Shown here piece after piece: positions 6,602 through 12,895 of a stretch of 12,895 nucleotides of DNA. Under the pieces are notes generated by a model that saw nothing but the letters and a program-made list of their open reading frames with translations, was not told where the DNA came from and did not search any database. The DNA comes from DAONLM01 sp035406685 (lineage in GTDB: Bacteria > Spirochaetota > GWE2-31-10 > MWDO01), in NCBI GenBank assembly GCA_035406685.1, contig DAONLM010000076.1:1-12895 (forward strand), written 5' to 3'. The stretch's first letter is position 1; each line of letters starts with the position of its first letter. A program made the position numbers and the translations under genes.

Positions 6602-7324
6602 ATGAGAAGGATATCATTTTTGATTATTTTAATATTAATCTCTTATGGGATATTTGCAGAGGATAATCAACCCAAAAAAATAACAAAAGACTGGGTAAAA
6701 ACAGTAAAGATAAAGAGAGAAGCATATTTGACAAGAGATGAAAAGTATGAGATATTACCTTTTGATAAAGAGTTACTCGAATACATAAATGAGGCAGATG
6801 ACCTTAACAAATTTGAAGATGATGTTGCTATTTTAATTAATGAGATTATTGTATTAGGCAAACACTATAATGAAGCAAATATTGTAAAAGGGCTGGATAT
6901 TGCCTTAAATAGATTTAACGCCAAAGAATATTTTTTATCATTTGCATTTGATATATCAAATTCAGAAAAAATTAAATACCCAGGAGTCATTTTAAAAATA
7001 CTCGAAGGTTATACCAAACTCCTTGATAAACATGATAAAGAAATCTTTACAAATTTAAAACTTATATATGCAGAAATTAATAGTTATATTAATGATCAGA
7101 GAAAAAACAATCATAGAGAAGTTGTTGGGGCATTTATGGGTTTTTTATATAGATATATAACTCTTGTTGATAATGAAAAGATTAAAGATAGCCAGAGAAA
7201 GATAGTAACAGAATATTGTGAAAAATTGGAAATGAGCAAAAAAACTTCATCTTTTCAAGAAGAGTACCCTTATGGGGCTAAATTAAAAGAGGCTTACTTT
7301 TTTTATAAAGATATGGGCAAATAA
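6602..7324 (+). CDS. Small exported protein of unknown function
   Basis: The 240-residue protein has a clear N-terminal signal peptide: Arg-Arg at 2-3, a hydrophobic core at about 5-17, and a likely cleavage after A19 (G-I-F-A, then E-D-N-Q). The rest is charged and probably mostly alpha-helical, with no Cys at the cleavage site, so it is not an evident lipoprotein. I recognise no family. ATG at 6602 is supported by GAGGGGG upstream. The next gene starts 10 bases after the stop codon, and its SD (AAGG, 7323-7326) overlaps this stop, so the two are translationally coupled. The protein therefore probably works with, or is expressed alongside, the DUF115-like protein, in the periplasm or at the outer surface. 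Confidence 0.75.
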   Translation: MRRISFLIILILISYGIFAEDNQPKKITKDWVKTVKIKREAYLTRDEKYEILPFDKELLEYINEADDLNKFEDDVAILINEIIVLGKHYNEANIVKGLDIALNRFNAKEYFLSFAFDISNSEKIKYPGVILKILEGYTKLLDKHDKEIFTNLKLIYAEINSYINDQRKNNHREVVGAFMGFLYRYITLVDNEKIKDSQRKIVTEYCEKLEMSKKTSSFQEEYPYGAKLKEAYFFYKDMGK

Positions 7325-7334
7325 GGTTTAAACT

Positions 7335-8828
7335 TTGATATTGGAGCAAAATTTAAGATTTTTATCAAAAAGAGTAAAAGAGATTTTAAAAGATACAAAA
7401 GAGGCTTCTCTCGAATATAAGATAAACAAAGAGGGGATAAAAATTCCTTTTTATAATAAGGTAAGCATTCATTCTTTATATAATCCGTTTGTCGAAAATA
7501 AAAATTATGATTTTAAAGAAAATACACTCATAATATCAATAGGTTTTGGCGCTGGATATCATCTTGTTAATTTAATTTCAAAATATAAAGAGATAATTGT
7601 CGTACTTTTTGAATTTGGAATATTTAAATCGATTGTTTCTAATATTGATCTAACTACTTTTTTTAATGAAAATAATCTAAAAATTATTACATTGGATGAG
7701 ATTCTTGATTATTATGATTTTTTTCACTATGAATCTTATCAAATAATATATCCTTTAAGTTATGAAAGAATATTTAGTAGTGTTCTTCTTGAAAATATAA
7801 GAAATATAAAGGCAGTACTGAATAATAAGATTGTTGATATTAATATCCAGAAAAAATTTGGTAAAATCTGGCATAAGAATATATTAAAAAACATAAAATA
7901 TTTTGATAGATTCAATAATTCGCCATTAACTATAGATAAACCAATATTAATTACAGGAGCTGGCTACTCCTTAATTGAGAATATCAATCTAATAAAGAGA
8001 TTAAGAAATTTTATATACTTAGCAGCAACAGATACCTCACTTAAAATTCTTGATTCTTATGGTATTACTCCTGATAGTGTATTTACATTTGATTGTCAAA
8101 ACTGGACACTTCATCATTTTCTCGCTTTAAAAAATTATAACTTCAGACTATTTATGGATTTTACAGTAAGGATTCCATCTGAAAAAATAGAAAATATTAC
8201 CCTTCTATTTTCTAATCATCCCTTTAAAAATTTTTTTTTACAGCAGAAAAATAGATCTCAAATAGATTCATCTTCTGGGAATATAGGAGCATCAACAATT
8301 GATTTTTTTTATAGATATTTTAAAGATATCCCCATAATAACCTGCGGCATAGACTATGGTATATATAACTATTTTGTCTATGCAAAAGGAAGTAGCATAA
8401 CAATAAATAATAATATAAAAAGCAATTTTTTTCAAACTATGGATAATTTTGATACAAGAATATTATACAACTATAATATTAAGGATAGAAATGGGATATG
8501 GTGCACAAATAGTCTATTAAAGTCTTATAGCGAGTTTTGTAAAAATCTCCCTTATGTTACTGAAATATTTACCCTTTCAAATTCTCCATTTACAAATTTT
8601 ACAAAAATAGAGAATTTTGAAATTTTTTTGAATAATATTTCTATCAAAGAAAAAACATTATATTTTAGTAAAATTGATATTGATAATCTTTATAACAATT
8701 TTAAGAATTTTTTATGTAAAAATAGAGATGCTCTTATGCCATATTTTCTTGCGATAAAAAAAATTCCAGATGAAGAAACAATTAAAAATTTAATAGATTA
8801 TTCAATTGATTTTTTAAAACAAAAATAG
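7335..8828 (+). CDS. DUF115 / Maf-like protein (putative glycosyltransferase)
   Basis: The 497-residue protein has a first Rossmann-like segment near 66-100 (I-I-S-I-G-F-G-A-G-Y). Its centre matches DUF115 (MptE-like, or motility-accessory-factor type): I-L-I-T-G-A-G-Y-S-L at 204-213, L-A-A-T-D-T-S-L-K-I-L-D-S-Y-G-I-T-P-D at 229-247, and S-G-N-I-G-A-S-T-I-D-F near 314-324 followed by I-P-I-I-T-C-G-I-D-Y-G. Maf proteins of other bacteria attach nonulosonic acid sugars to flagellin; archaeal MptE makes a pterin diphosphate. Which applies here is not shown, and no sugar-synthesis or flagellin gene is in the window. The start is TTG at 7335, with AAGG 8 bases upstream. The C-terminal 47 bases overlap the convergent gene on the other strand. 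Confidence 0.75.
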   Translation: MILEQNLRFLSKRVKEILKDTKEASLEYKINKEGIKIPFYNKVSIHSLYNPFVENKNYDFKENTLIISIGFGAGYHLVNLISKYKEIIVVLFEFGIFKSIVSNIDLTTFFNENNLKIITLDEILDYYDFFHYESYQIIYPLSYERIFSSVLLENIRNIKAVLNNKIVDINIQKKFGKIWHKNILKNIKYFDRFNNSPLTIDKPILITGAGYSLIENINLIKRLRNFIYLAATDTSLKILDSYGITPDSVFTFDCQNWTLHHFLALKNYNFRLFMDFTVRIPSEKIENITLLFSNHPFKNFFLQQKNRSQIDSSSGNIGASTIDFFYRYFKDIPIITCGIDYGIYNYFVYAKGSSITINNNIKSNFFQTMDNFDTRILYNYNIKDRNGIWCTNSLLKSYSEFCKNLPYVTEIFTLSNSPFTNFTKIENFEIFLNNISIKEKTLYFSKIDIDNLYNNFKNFLCKNRDALMPYFLAIKKIPDEETIKNLIDYSIDFLKQK

Positions 8829-9426
8829 TCATTAAAAATGGGATTATTAAAATATTATAAACAAAAAGAATTGTCGTATTTTTTTTCTCTTTAATTATAT
8901 CTTTTTGAAAATCGGATTTCTTATAAATTCTTACAATATTTAGAAAGAAAGACTTAAAACTAAATTTTTTATTCAATAGCTTTAAAAATTCATTAAAATA
9001 AAGCATAGAATCAAAAAAAAGATTGTTTTCTGGTATTATATCAAAAAAATTATCTTTAAAATAAAAAATGTTTGATGTAAAAAAGAAAAGGTTTAAAAAT
9101 ATAGAAGATTTTTTCAAGGCATTAATAAAGCCTTCATAAGTAATATAAAAATTCAAGATTTTAAATAAGATCCTACCATCAATAAAAATTGTATTAAGAA
9201 TAAAGATAAAAAAAATAAAAAAAAGTATTCTTAAAATTTTTTTAAAATTTAGCCTATTGATAATAATATAAAAAATAAATTCATAGAAAGTCATTAAAAA
9301 AAAACATATATTTAATAAAGGTAAGAAAATAAAAAATAAATGAATAAAAATGAAAAAAATAGAAAATTTTTCCCTATTTATTTTCAAATTTTGAAATATC
9401 TGTAATAAAAATATTTTTAAGAACAT
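8782..9426 (-). CDS. Phe/Ile-rich integral membrane protein, possibly ECF-T (CbiQ) like
   Basis: The 214-residue product is almost wholly hydrophobic, with helices at about 22-55, 64-82, 106-122 and 187-204. The stretch from about 79 to 122 (N-T-I-F-I-D-G, then I-T-Y-E-G-F-I-N-A-L-K-K, then a hydrophobic helix) recalls transmembrane T subunits of energy-coupling-factor transporters, which often have I-T-x-E-G-L-x-x-A-L. The Arg-Gly coupling motifs of that family are not visible, so this is a weak lead. It is last in the leftward operon. ATG at 9426 lies within the vWA gene (53-base overlap) and has only a poor SD. A TTG about 35 bases downstream in the same frame would shorten the overlap. 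The 3' end overlaps the DUF115 gene on the other strand by 47 bases. Confidence 0.6.
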   Translation of the reverse strand: MFLKIFLLQIFQNLKINREKFSIFFIFIHLFFIFLPLLNICFFLMTFYEFIFYIIINRLNFKKILRILFFIFFIFILNTIFIDGRILFKILNFYITYEGFINALKKSSIFLNLFFFTSNIFYFKDNFFDIIPENNLFFDSMLYFNEFLKLLNKKFSFKSFFLNIVRIYKKSDFQKDIIKEKKNTTILFVYNILIIPFLMTIFVLKNQLNNLLNF

Positions 9427-10216
9427 CTTTTAATTCTTCACTATTAGAAGCAGAAACAACTCTTGCTCCAAAATCTTTTAGTCTGGAAAATACATTCTCT
9501 TCAAGGTCAAATCCCACAAAAGTAACCAATATAGTATTTGTAAGAACCGGAAAATCGGGAGTGCTGAGGTTATTATTATTATTTACAATTGCCTTTAATA
9601 CTGCCTCTGGAGCAACTCCTTCTGTATTTTGTCCATCAGTAATTAATATAAGACTCTTAAAAATGGTGCCTGATTGCATAAGAATCTCTGTCCCTTTTTC
9701 AAGAGTGGCACCTATTGCTGTCCTTCCCGATGGATAGAAATTATATGGATTAGAAGTTATCTCTTTTATACTTTTAAAAATAGAATCATTCACCTCCTGT
9801 AAATCAAAAACAACATTCACATCTGAATTAAACTTTAATATAGCGAGTTTTAATTTTATGTTATTTTTCTTCATTTCTTTATTATAAAAATCTTCTAAAA
9901 AAGAGATTACTTCATTTAAGGATTGAGATGCGACTTTATACTTTTCTGGTTCATCCGGCTTTGCATTTGCAGCCCAATCTTTCATAGAACCAGAACAGTC
10001 AACCGCAATCACAATTGATATCCCCAGATCATCCTGAGTAACAAGCCCTTTTTTAAAATCCTTACTAAATTTAATCTTATAATTTTTTACAGATAAAAAA
10101 TTCTCTTTTTCATTAATTTTTCTTTTACAATATCCTATTAATAAAGTAAAAATAAATATTATTATTATAAAAATAGCACCACCGCCTTCAGATCTCTTTC
10201 TTTTTATTCCTGGCAT
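9374..10216 (-). CDS. Membrane-anchored vWA-domain protein with intact MIDAS
   Basis: The 280-residue protein has a basic N-terminus, one hydrophobic helix (about 13-29) and then a von Willebrand factor A domain (about 66-275). The metal-ion-dependent adhesion site is complete: D73-x-S75-x-S77 (D-C-S-G-S), T167 region in S-G-R-T-A-I-G, and D194 in I-T-D-G-Q. It should therefore bind a divalent metal and a partner protein. The basic residues before the helix suggest the domain lies outside the cytoplasm. A Cys at 30 follows Gly-Tyr, which does not fit a standard lipobox. AGGAG lies 7 bases before the ATG and overlaps the stop of the upstream gene, so translation is coupled. Its place behind an ABC permease and ATPase suggests a structural or regulatory role in that transporter; this is inferred. 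Confidence 0.85.
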   Translation of the reverse strand: MPGIKRKRSEGGGAIFIIIIFIFTLLIGYCKRKINEKENFLSVKNYKIKFSKDFKKGLVTQDDLGISIVIAVDCSGSMKDWAANAKPDEPEKYKVASQSLNEVISFLEDFYNKEMKKNNIKLKLAILKFNSDVNVVFDLQEVNDSIFKSIKEITSNPYNFYPSGRTAIGATLEKGTEILMQSGTIFKSLILITDGQNTEGVAPEAVLKAIVNNNNNLSTPDFPVLTNTILVTFVGFDLEENVFSRLKDFGARVVSASNSEELKDVLKNIFITDISKFENK

Positions 10217-10226
10217 AATTTTTCTC

Positions 10227-10928
10227 CTACTTTAAAGTATCATAAAATTCATTAATCTTGCTATTTGTATTATCAAGAGTCTTTATCTTATTTTGTATCT
10301 CTTCAATTGACTCTCTGGAAGAAACTCTTTTTGATATATCATCTGTTAGTAAAATAGCAAGTTGTGTATGAATTGTTTCAAAAGTTTCATAAATTTCTCT
10401 GTTTAGTTTTTCATAATTATTCTTTAACTCTTTTAATTTATTAATTTTTTCTTTTATTGAGGGACTTTCAATATTGCTTTTTTTAGCAAGAAAATCATCA
10501 ATAAATTCAAGTTTTATATAATTATTTGCATACTTATCTATTAGATCATATAAATCAATTGATAATAGAGAAGATACTAAATTCTCTTTTATCTCATTAA
10601 GATTTATTTTCTTGCCGAGTTTCTCAATTTCATCTTTTAAATTAAATAACTTCAAAACTTTTTTCTGATTATCTTTGGAAAGATTAGAAAAATACTTTTC
10701 TTTTATCTCATTATCTTTTGTAATAATGTTTAATTTTTCATTATAGAATAGATTATAAAGTATCAATAAGAGAATTGTCGTAAAAGGGACAAAAAATAGT
10801 GTAAAGATATTCAAAATATCAATATCAAACAAGACATTTGAACCAAAAATTAATATATAATAACTTAATACAAAAATAATGAAAGATGGCTTTTTTAATA
10901 GATAAAAAATTTTTGAAAAAAAACTCAT
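10227..10928 (-). CDS. Two-helix membrane protein with long helical cytoplasmic tail
   Basis: The 233-residue product has two hydrophobic helices near the N-terminus (about 15-33 and 38-61) and then a long charged tail. The tail is rich in Lys, Glu and Leu with heptad-like spacing (about 75-110 and 140-230), as in coiled coils. I recognise no family. The topology recalls small accessory proteins encoded beside vWA genes, but no motif supports a name. The ATG overlaps the ATPase stop codon by 4 bases (ATGA at 10925-10928) and the vWA gene starts 10 bases after its stop, so it is firmly part of the operon. A scaffold linking transporter and vWA protein is one possible role. Confidence 0.7.
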   Translation of the reverse strand: MSFFSKIFYLLKKPSFIIFVLSYYILIFGSNVLFDIDILNIFTLFFVPFTTILLLILYNLFYNEKLNIITKDNEIKEKYFSNLSKDNQKKVLKLFNLKDEIEKLGKKINLNEIKENLVSSLLSIDLYDLIDKYANNYIKLEFIDDFLAKKSNIESPSIKEKINKLKELKNNYEKLNREIYETFETIHTQLAILLTDDISKRVSSRESIEEIQNKIKTLDNTNSKINEFYDTLK

Positions 10929-11797
10929 TTATTTAACTCCATTTTATCCATTTTTTCACTAAAATAACTTACCATTTCTAAAAAATCTTTTCTTCCCTGA
11001 GCAATTCTTGCTGGTTCTGCTGGCCTTGCTAAATATTCTCTCAAAACAATATCTCCTTTATTTATAATCCAGATAGTATCACCCAGATATACTGCCTCTG
11101 GAATATCGTGTGTTACAAAAAGAATAGTAAGTTCCTGTACTGGTTTTAAAAAGAGCAATTCTGCCATTAAATCCTGCATCTCCCATCTTATCTTTCTATC
11201 AAGAGCCCCAAATGGCTCATCCATTAGAATAATCCTTGCTCTCATACATAAAGTTCTTGCAATAGCAACTCTCTGCTGCATTCCACCTGATAATTGATGG
11301 GGATATTTGTATTCAGCACCCTTTAAATACATTTTATCTATCCAGTATTTAGCCTCATCAAAAGCCCTTTCTTTTGAATATTTTTTTACATGAATGAGAG
11401 GATACGCTATATTTTCTATAACATTTAAAAAAGGGAAGGATGAATATTTTTGAAATATCATGCCTCTATCCATGCCAGGTCCTTCTATTCTCTTACCTTT
11501 TACAAAAAGATCCCCGGATGTTGGCATTATAAGACCTGCGATCAATCTCAGAATTGTGGACTTGCCACTCCCGGAAGTACCAAGTATTGTTATTATTTCT
11601 GATTTGTCTTTTATATCTTCTATTACAAAATTTAAATTAGGAATTACTAAATGAGAGCCAAATTTCTTTACTACATTTCTTGCTTCTAAAATAGATGGCT
11701 GAATCTTTTCTTCTTTATCTCTTTCGAGACTTAATTTTTGAAACTCTTTAAATAATTCTGGACTTATTTCTGGTGATATATTTATCTTTTCTTTCAT
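10925..11797 (-). CDS. ABC transporter ATP-binding protein (SsuB/TauB type)
   Basis: This is the cytoplasmic ATPase for the neighbouring permease. All motifs are present: Walker A G-T-S-G-S-G-K-S at 73-80, Q-loop in I-F-Q-K at about 114-117, signature L-S-G-G-M-Q-Q at 169-175, Walker B I-I-L-M-D-E-P at 189-195, and switch His230 in F-V-T-H-D. The pattern E-P-F-G-A-L-D and the overall architecture fit the nitrate/sulfonate/taurine importer group. About 37 residues precede the usual domain start (an extra acidic helical segment), which is longer than is typical. The ATG shares an ATGA overlap with the permease stop and the TGA does the same with the next gene, so expression is tightly coupled. 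The substrate cannot be read from the ATPase. Confidence 0.93.
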   Translation of the reverse strand: MKEKINISPEISPELFKEFQKLSLERDKEEKIQPSILEARNVVKKFGSHLVIPNLNFVIEDIKDKSEIITILGTSGSGKSTILRLIAGLIMPTSGDLFVKGKRIEGPGMDRGMIFQKYSSFPFLNVIENIAYPLIHVKKYSKERAFDEAKYWIDKMYLKGAEYKYPHQLSGGMQQRVAIARTLCMRARIILMDEPFGALDRKIRWEMQDLMAELLFLKPVQELTILFVTHDIPEAVYLGDTIWIINKGDIVLREYLARPAEPARIAQGRKDFLEMVSYFSEKMDKMELNK

Positions 11798-12645
11798 ACA
11801 TTATCTCTCTCATGTTTAAAAATAAGATATCCCACTAACTTGAATAAATAAGAAAATAAAAATGCAAAAAATATTATAATAAAAAAAATAGCATACATAT
11901 CTGCAATTTGAAATCTCCTCTGTCTTGCAATAAAAAGCCAACCTATTCCATTAACAGACTCACCACCAGCAGTATTTATCATCTCCGCAAAAATTATATA
12001 TCCCCATCCGAGTCCAAAAATGGCAGAGAGATGTTTCCATATTCTTGGGAGTGCAATTGGTAATATAACAAGAAATACTGTTTGCAATTGAGAATAACCG
12101 AGGGTATATGCTGTATGAAGATATATATCATCCACTTCATCCATTTCTTTCATAACAAGACCGACAAGAACAAAAAACATTCCAAGAGCAAGAAAGATAA
12201 CCTTTTGAAGTTCACCTATTCCAAAGATGGCCTGTGTTAAAGGTATGAGTGCAGCAATAGGTATGAATGTGCCTATAATGATAGAAGGCATAAAAAGAGA
12301 TCTAATTTTATTATTAACACTCATAAAAATCCCGAGTGGCATTGCAATAATAATCACAATTACAAATGCAATCAATTCTCTACTAAGTGAAAGCCATATT
12401 GCATAGAAAAGCGATTTTTTCCATTCAAAATTCCCTGGTGTTTGAGTTCCTTTTATCAAAGATGGGAATGTCTTTATTATTTCTACTGGATTTGGCAAGA
12501 CATTTCTTGAAATCAATCTTTTTTCTGGTGTAGAAGCAGTTGTAAGTATAAACCATATAATCAAGATAATAGAAATACCTATTGCTCCGAATATAAATTT
12601 TTGAAAAGTAGAAATCTCTCTTCTAATCCAGATTTTTTTCTGCAT
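11794..12645 (-). CDS. ABC transporter permease (SsuC/TauC type)
   Basis: The 283-residue inner-membrane protein has about six hydrophobic helices (first at about 17-36, then 85-107, 115-137, 145-166, 205-222 and 250-275). It belongs to the binding-protein-dependent permease superfamily. The segment P-x-x-x-x-x-x-F-G-I-G-E-L-Q-K at about 135-148 and the cytoplasmic loop at about 177-202 (A-Y-T-L-G-Y... then I-L-P-I-A-L-P-R-I) match the ATPase-docking loop of nitrate, sulfonate and taurine permeases. It is the first gene of the leftward operon. The ATG at 12645 has no close SD; the nearest G-rich run on the coding strand is about 14 bases away. No periplasmic binding-protein gene is next to it, so the ligand is unknown. 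Confidence 0.88.
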   Translation of the reverse strand: MQKKIWIRREISTFQKFIFGAIGISIILIIWFILTTASTPEKRLISRNVLPNPVEIIKTFPSLIKGTQTPGNFEWKKSLFYAIWLSLSRELIAFVIVIIIAMPLGIFMSVNNKIRSLFMPSIIIGTFIPIAALIPLTQAIFGIGELQKVIFLALGMFFVLVGLVMKEMDEVDDIYLHTAYTLGYSQLQTVFLVILPIALPRIWKHLSAIFGLGWGYIIFAEMINTAGGESVNGIGWLFIARQRRFQIADMYAIFFIIIFFAFLFSYLFKLVGYLIFKHERDNV

Positions 12646-12687
12646 CTTTTTTAAGGACCCCTTACAATATGTTTAGAAATATATAAA

Positions 12688-12716
12688 AATATAACAAAAT
12701 TAGATGATTATTTCAA
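12688..12716 (-). promoter_or_regulatory. Candidate promoter for the ABC/vWA operon
   Basis: On the minus strand TTGAAA (12711-12716) and TATATT (12688-12693) are separated by 17 bases. Transcription would begin near 12681, about 36 bases before the permease ATG. No terminator-like hairpin is seen between the operon's genes, so this promoter could serve all five. Confidence 0.5.
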
Positions 12717-12738
12717 GAGAAAACTTAAAATCTTTATT

Positions 12739-12745
12739 AAGGAGG
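12739..12745 (+). promoter_or_regulatory. Orphan perfect Shine-Dalgarno sequence
   Basis: AAGGAGG stands at the left edge of the second repeat copy with no ATG, GTG or TTG at the proper distance. An ATT at 12751 lies 5 bases after it and opens a 27-codon frame ending at TAG 12832-12834. The matching position in copy A has no SD. It may be the remnant of a displaced gene start or belong to a leader peptide with an unusual start codon. Confidence 0.35.
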
Positions 12746-12753
12746 ATACAATT

Positions 12754-12837
12754 TTATTTTTAGGCAAAATTTTTTTAATTTTTTTTCTAAAAATTGTAAA
12801 GGATTTTCTTAAAAATTTTGTGATTAATATATAGAAA
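12754..12837 (+). repeat. 84-bp direct repeat, copy B (promoter or leader module)
   Basis: This is the second copy of the module at 5594-5677: same strand, 7160 bases away, no gaps, 6 mismatches. It ends 29 bases before the ATG of the partial gene at 12867 and includes AATATATAGA at 12826-12835. Since the flanking sequences differ on both sides, conservation is limited to the module itself. Confidence 0.8.
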
Positions 12838-12866
12838 TATTTTTTTTATAAAAAGGAGATGTAAGC

Positions 12867-12895
12867 ATGAAAGAGTTTGATTTTGTATTGAATCA
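12867..12895 (+). CDS. Start of a gene cut by the window edge
   Basis: An ATG preceded by AAAAGGAG (12852-12858), 8 bases upstream, opens a frame reading M-K-E-F-D-F-V-L-N before the window ends. It is too short to identify. Its context copies that of the RHH-like gene: the 84-bp module, a short A/T spacer, a strong SD, then ATG. It may be a paralogue or a co-regulated gene, though the first residues do not obviously match the RHH-like protein. Confidence 0.6.

Noticed and set aside
11460..11654. Rightward open frame within the ABC ATPase gene
   Set aside because: It is antisense to the Walker A region of a clear ATPase and is a shadow of its codon pattern.
12751..12834. Protein-coding conservation within the 84-bp module
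   Set aside because: The frame is kept in both copies, but copy A has no start and the few differences are not biased to third codon positions, so conservation is better explained at the DNA or RNA level.
1..12895. tRNA, rRNA or CRISPR array
   Set aside because: No cloverleaf-like G+C-rich segment, rRNA-like stretch or spaced repeat array was seen when reading both strands.

Overview
The window is a very A+T-rich stretch of bacterial chromosome with ordinary stop-codon use. The mix of genes suggests a low-GC spirochaete: a CheY of the Thermotoga/spirochaete type, a PEGA-domain membrane protein next to a DUF3187-like outer-membrane protein, a DUF115/Maf-like protein, and several exported proteins. 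This placement is inferred from gene content only; no rRNA or other phylogenetic marker is present apart from prfB and ndk.

Layout. Positions 1-4616 are a rightward block: peptide chain release factor 2 (prfB), a stand-alone CheY response regulator, then two overlapping envelope genes (PEGA-domain membrane protein and a DUF3187-type outer-membrane protein). Positions 4617-5052 lie between convergent genes and hold a decayed reading frame with two internal stops. The leftward ndk gene follows. A 200-bp divergent region separates ndk from a rightward gene that I read as a tandem ribbon-helix-helix (RHH) protein. A 356-bp non-coding stretch with palindromes and a 10-bp tandem repeat comes next. 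It is followed by a coupled pair: a small exported protein and a DUF115/Maf-like protein.

Positions 8782-12645 hold a tight leftward operon read from right to left: an SsuC/TauC-type ABC permease, its ATPase, a two-helix membrane protein with a long helical tail, a membrane-anchored von Willebrand factor A (vWA) protein with intact MIDAS residues, and a small Phe/Ile-rich membrane protein that faintly resembles an ECF-transporter T subunit. The first junctions are 4-base ATGA overlaps and the last gene overlaps the vWA gene. No substrate-binding protein is present in the window. The last gene also overlaps the 3' end of the DUF115 gene on the other strand by 47 bp.

The most unexpected signal is a directly repeated, ungapped 84-bp module (5594-5677 and 12754-12837, 6 mismatches). 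Each copy sits just upstream of the ribosome binding site of a rightward gene: the RHH-like gene at 5703 and a gene at 12867 that runs off the window. This looks like a shared promoter or leader, possibly one controlled by the RHH-like protein. The other point worth follow-up is the ABC transporter plus vWA operon, whose composition is unusual for a nutrient importer.
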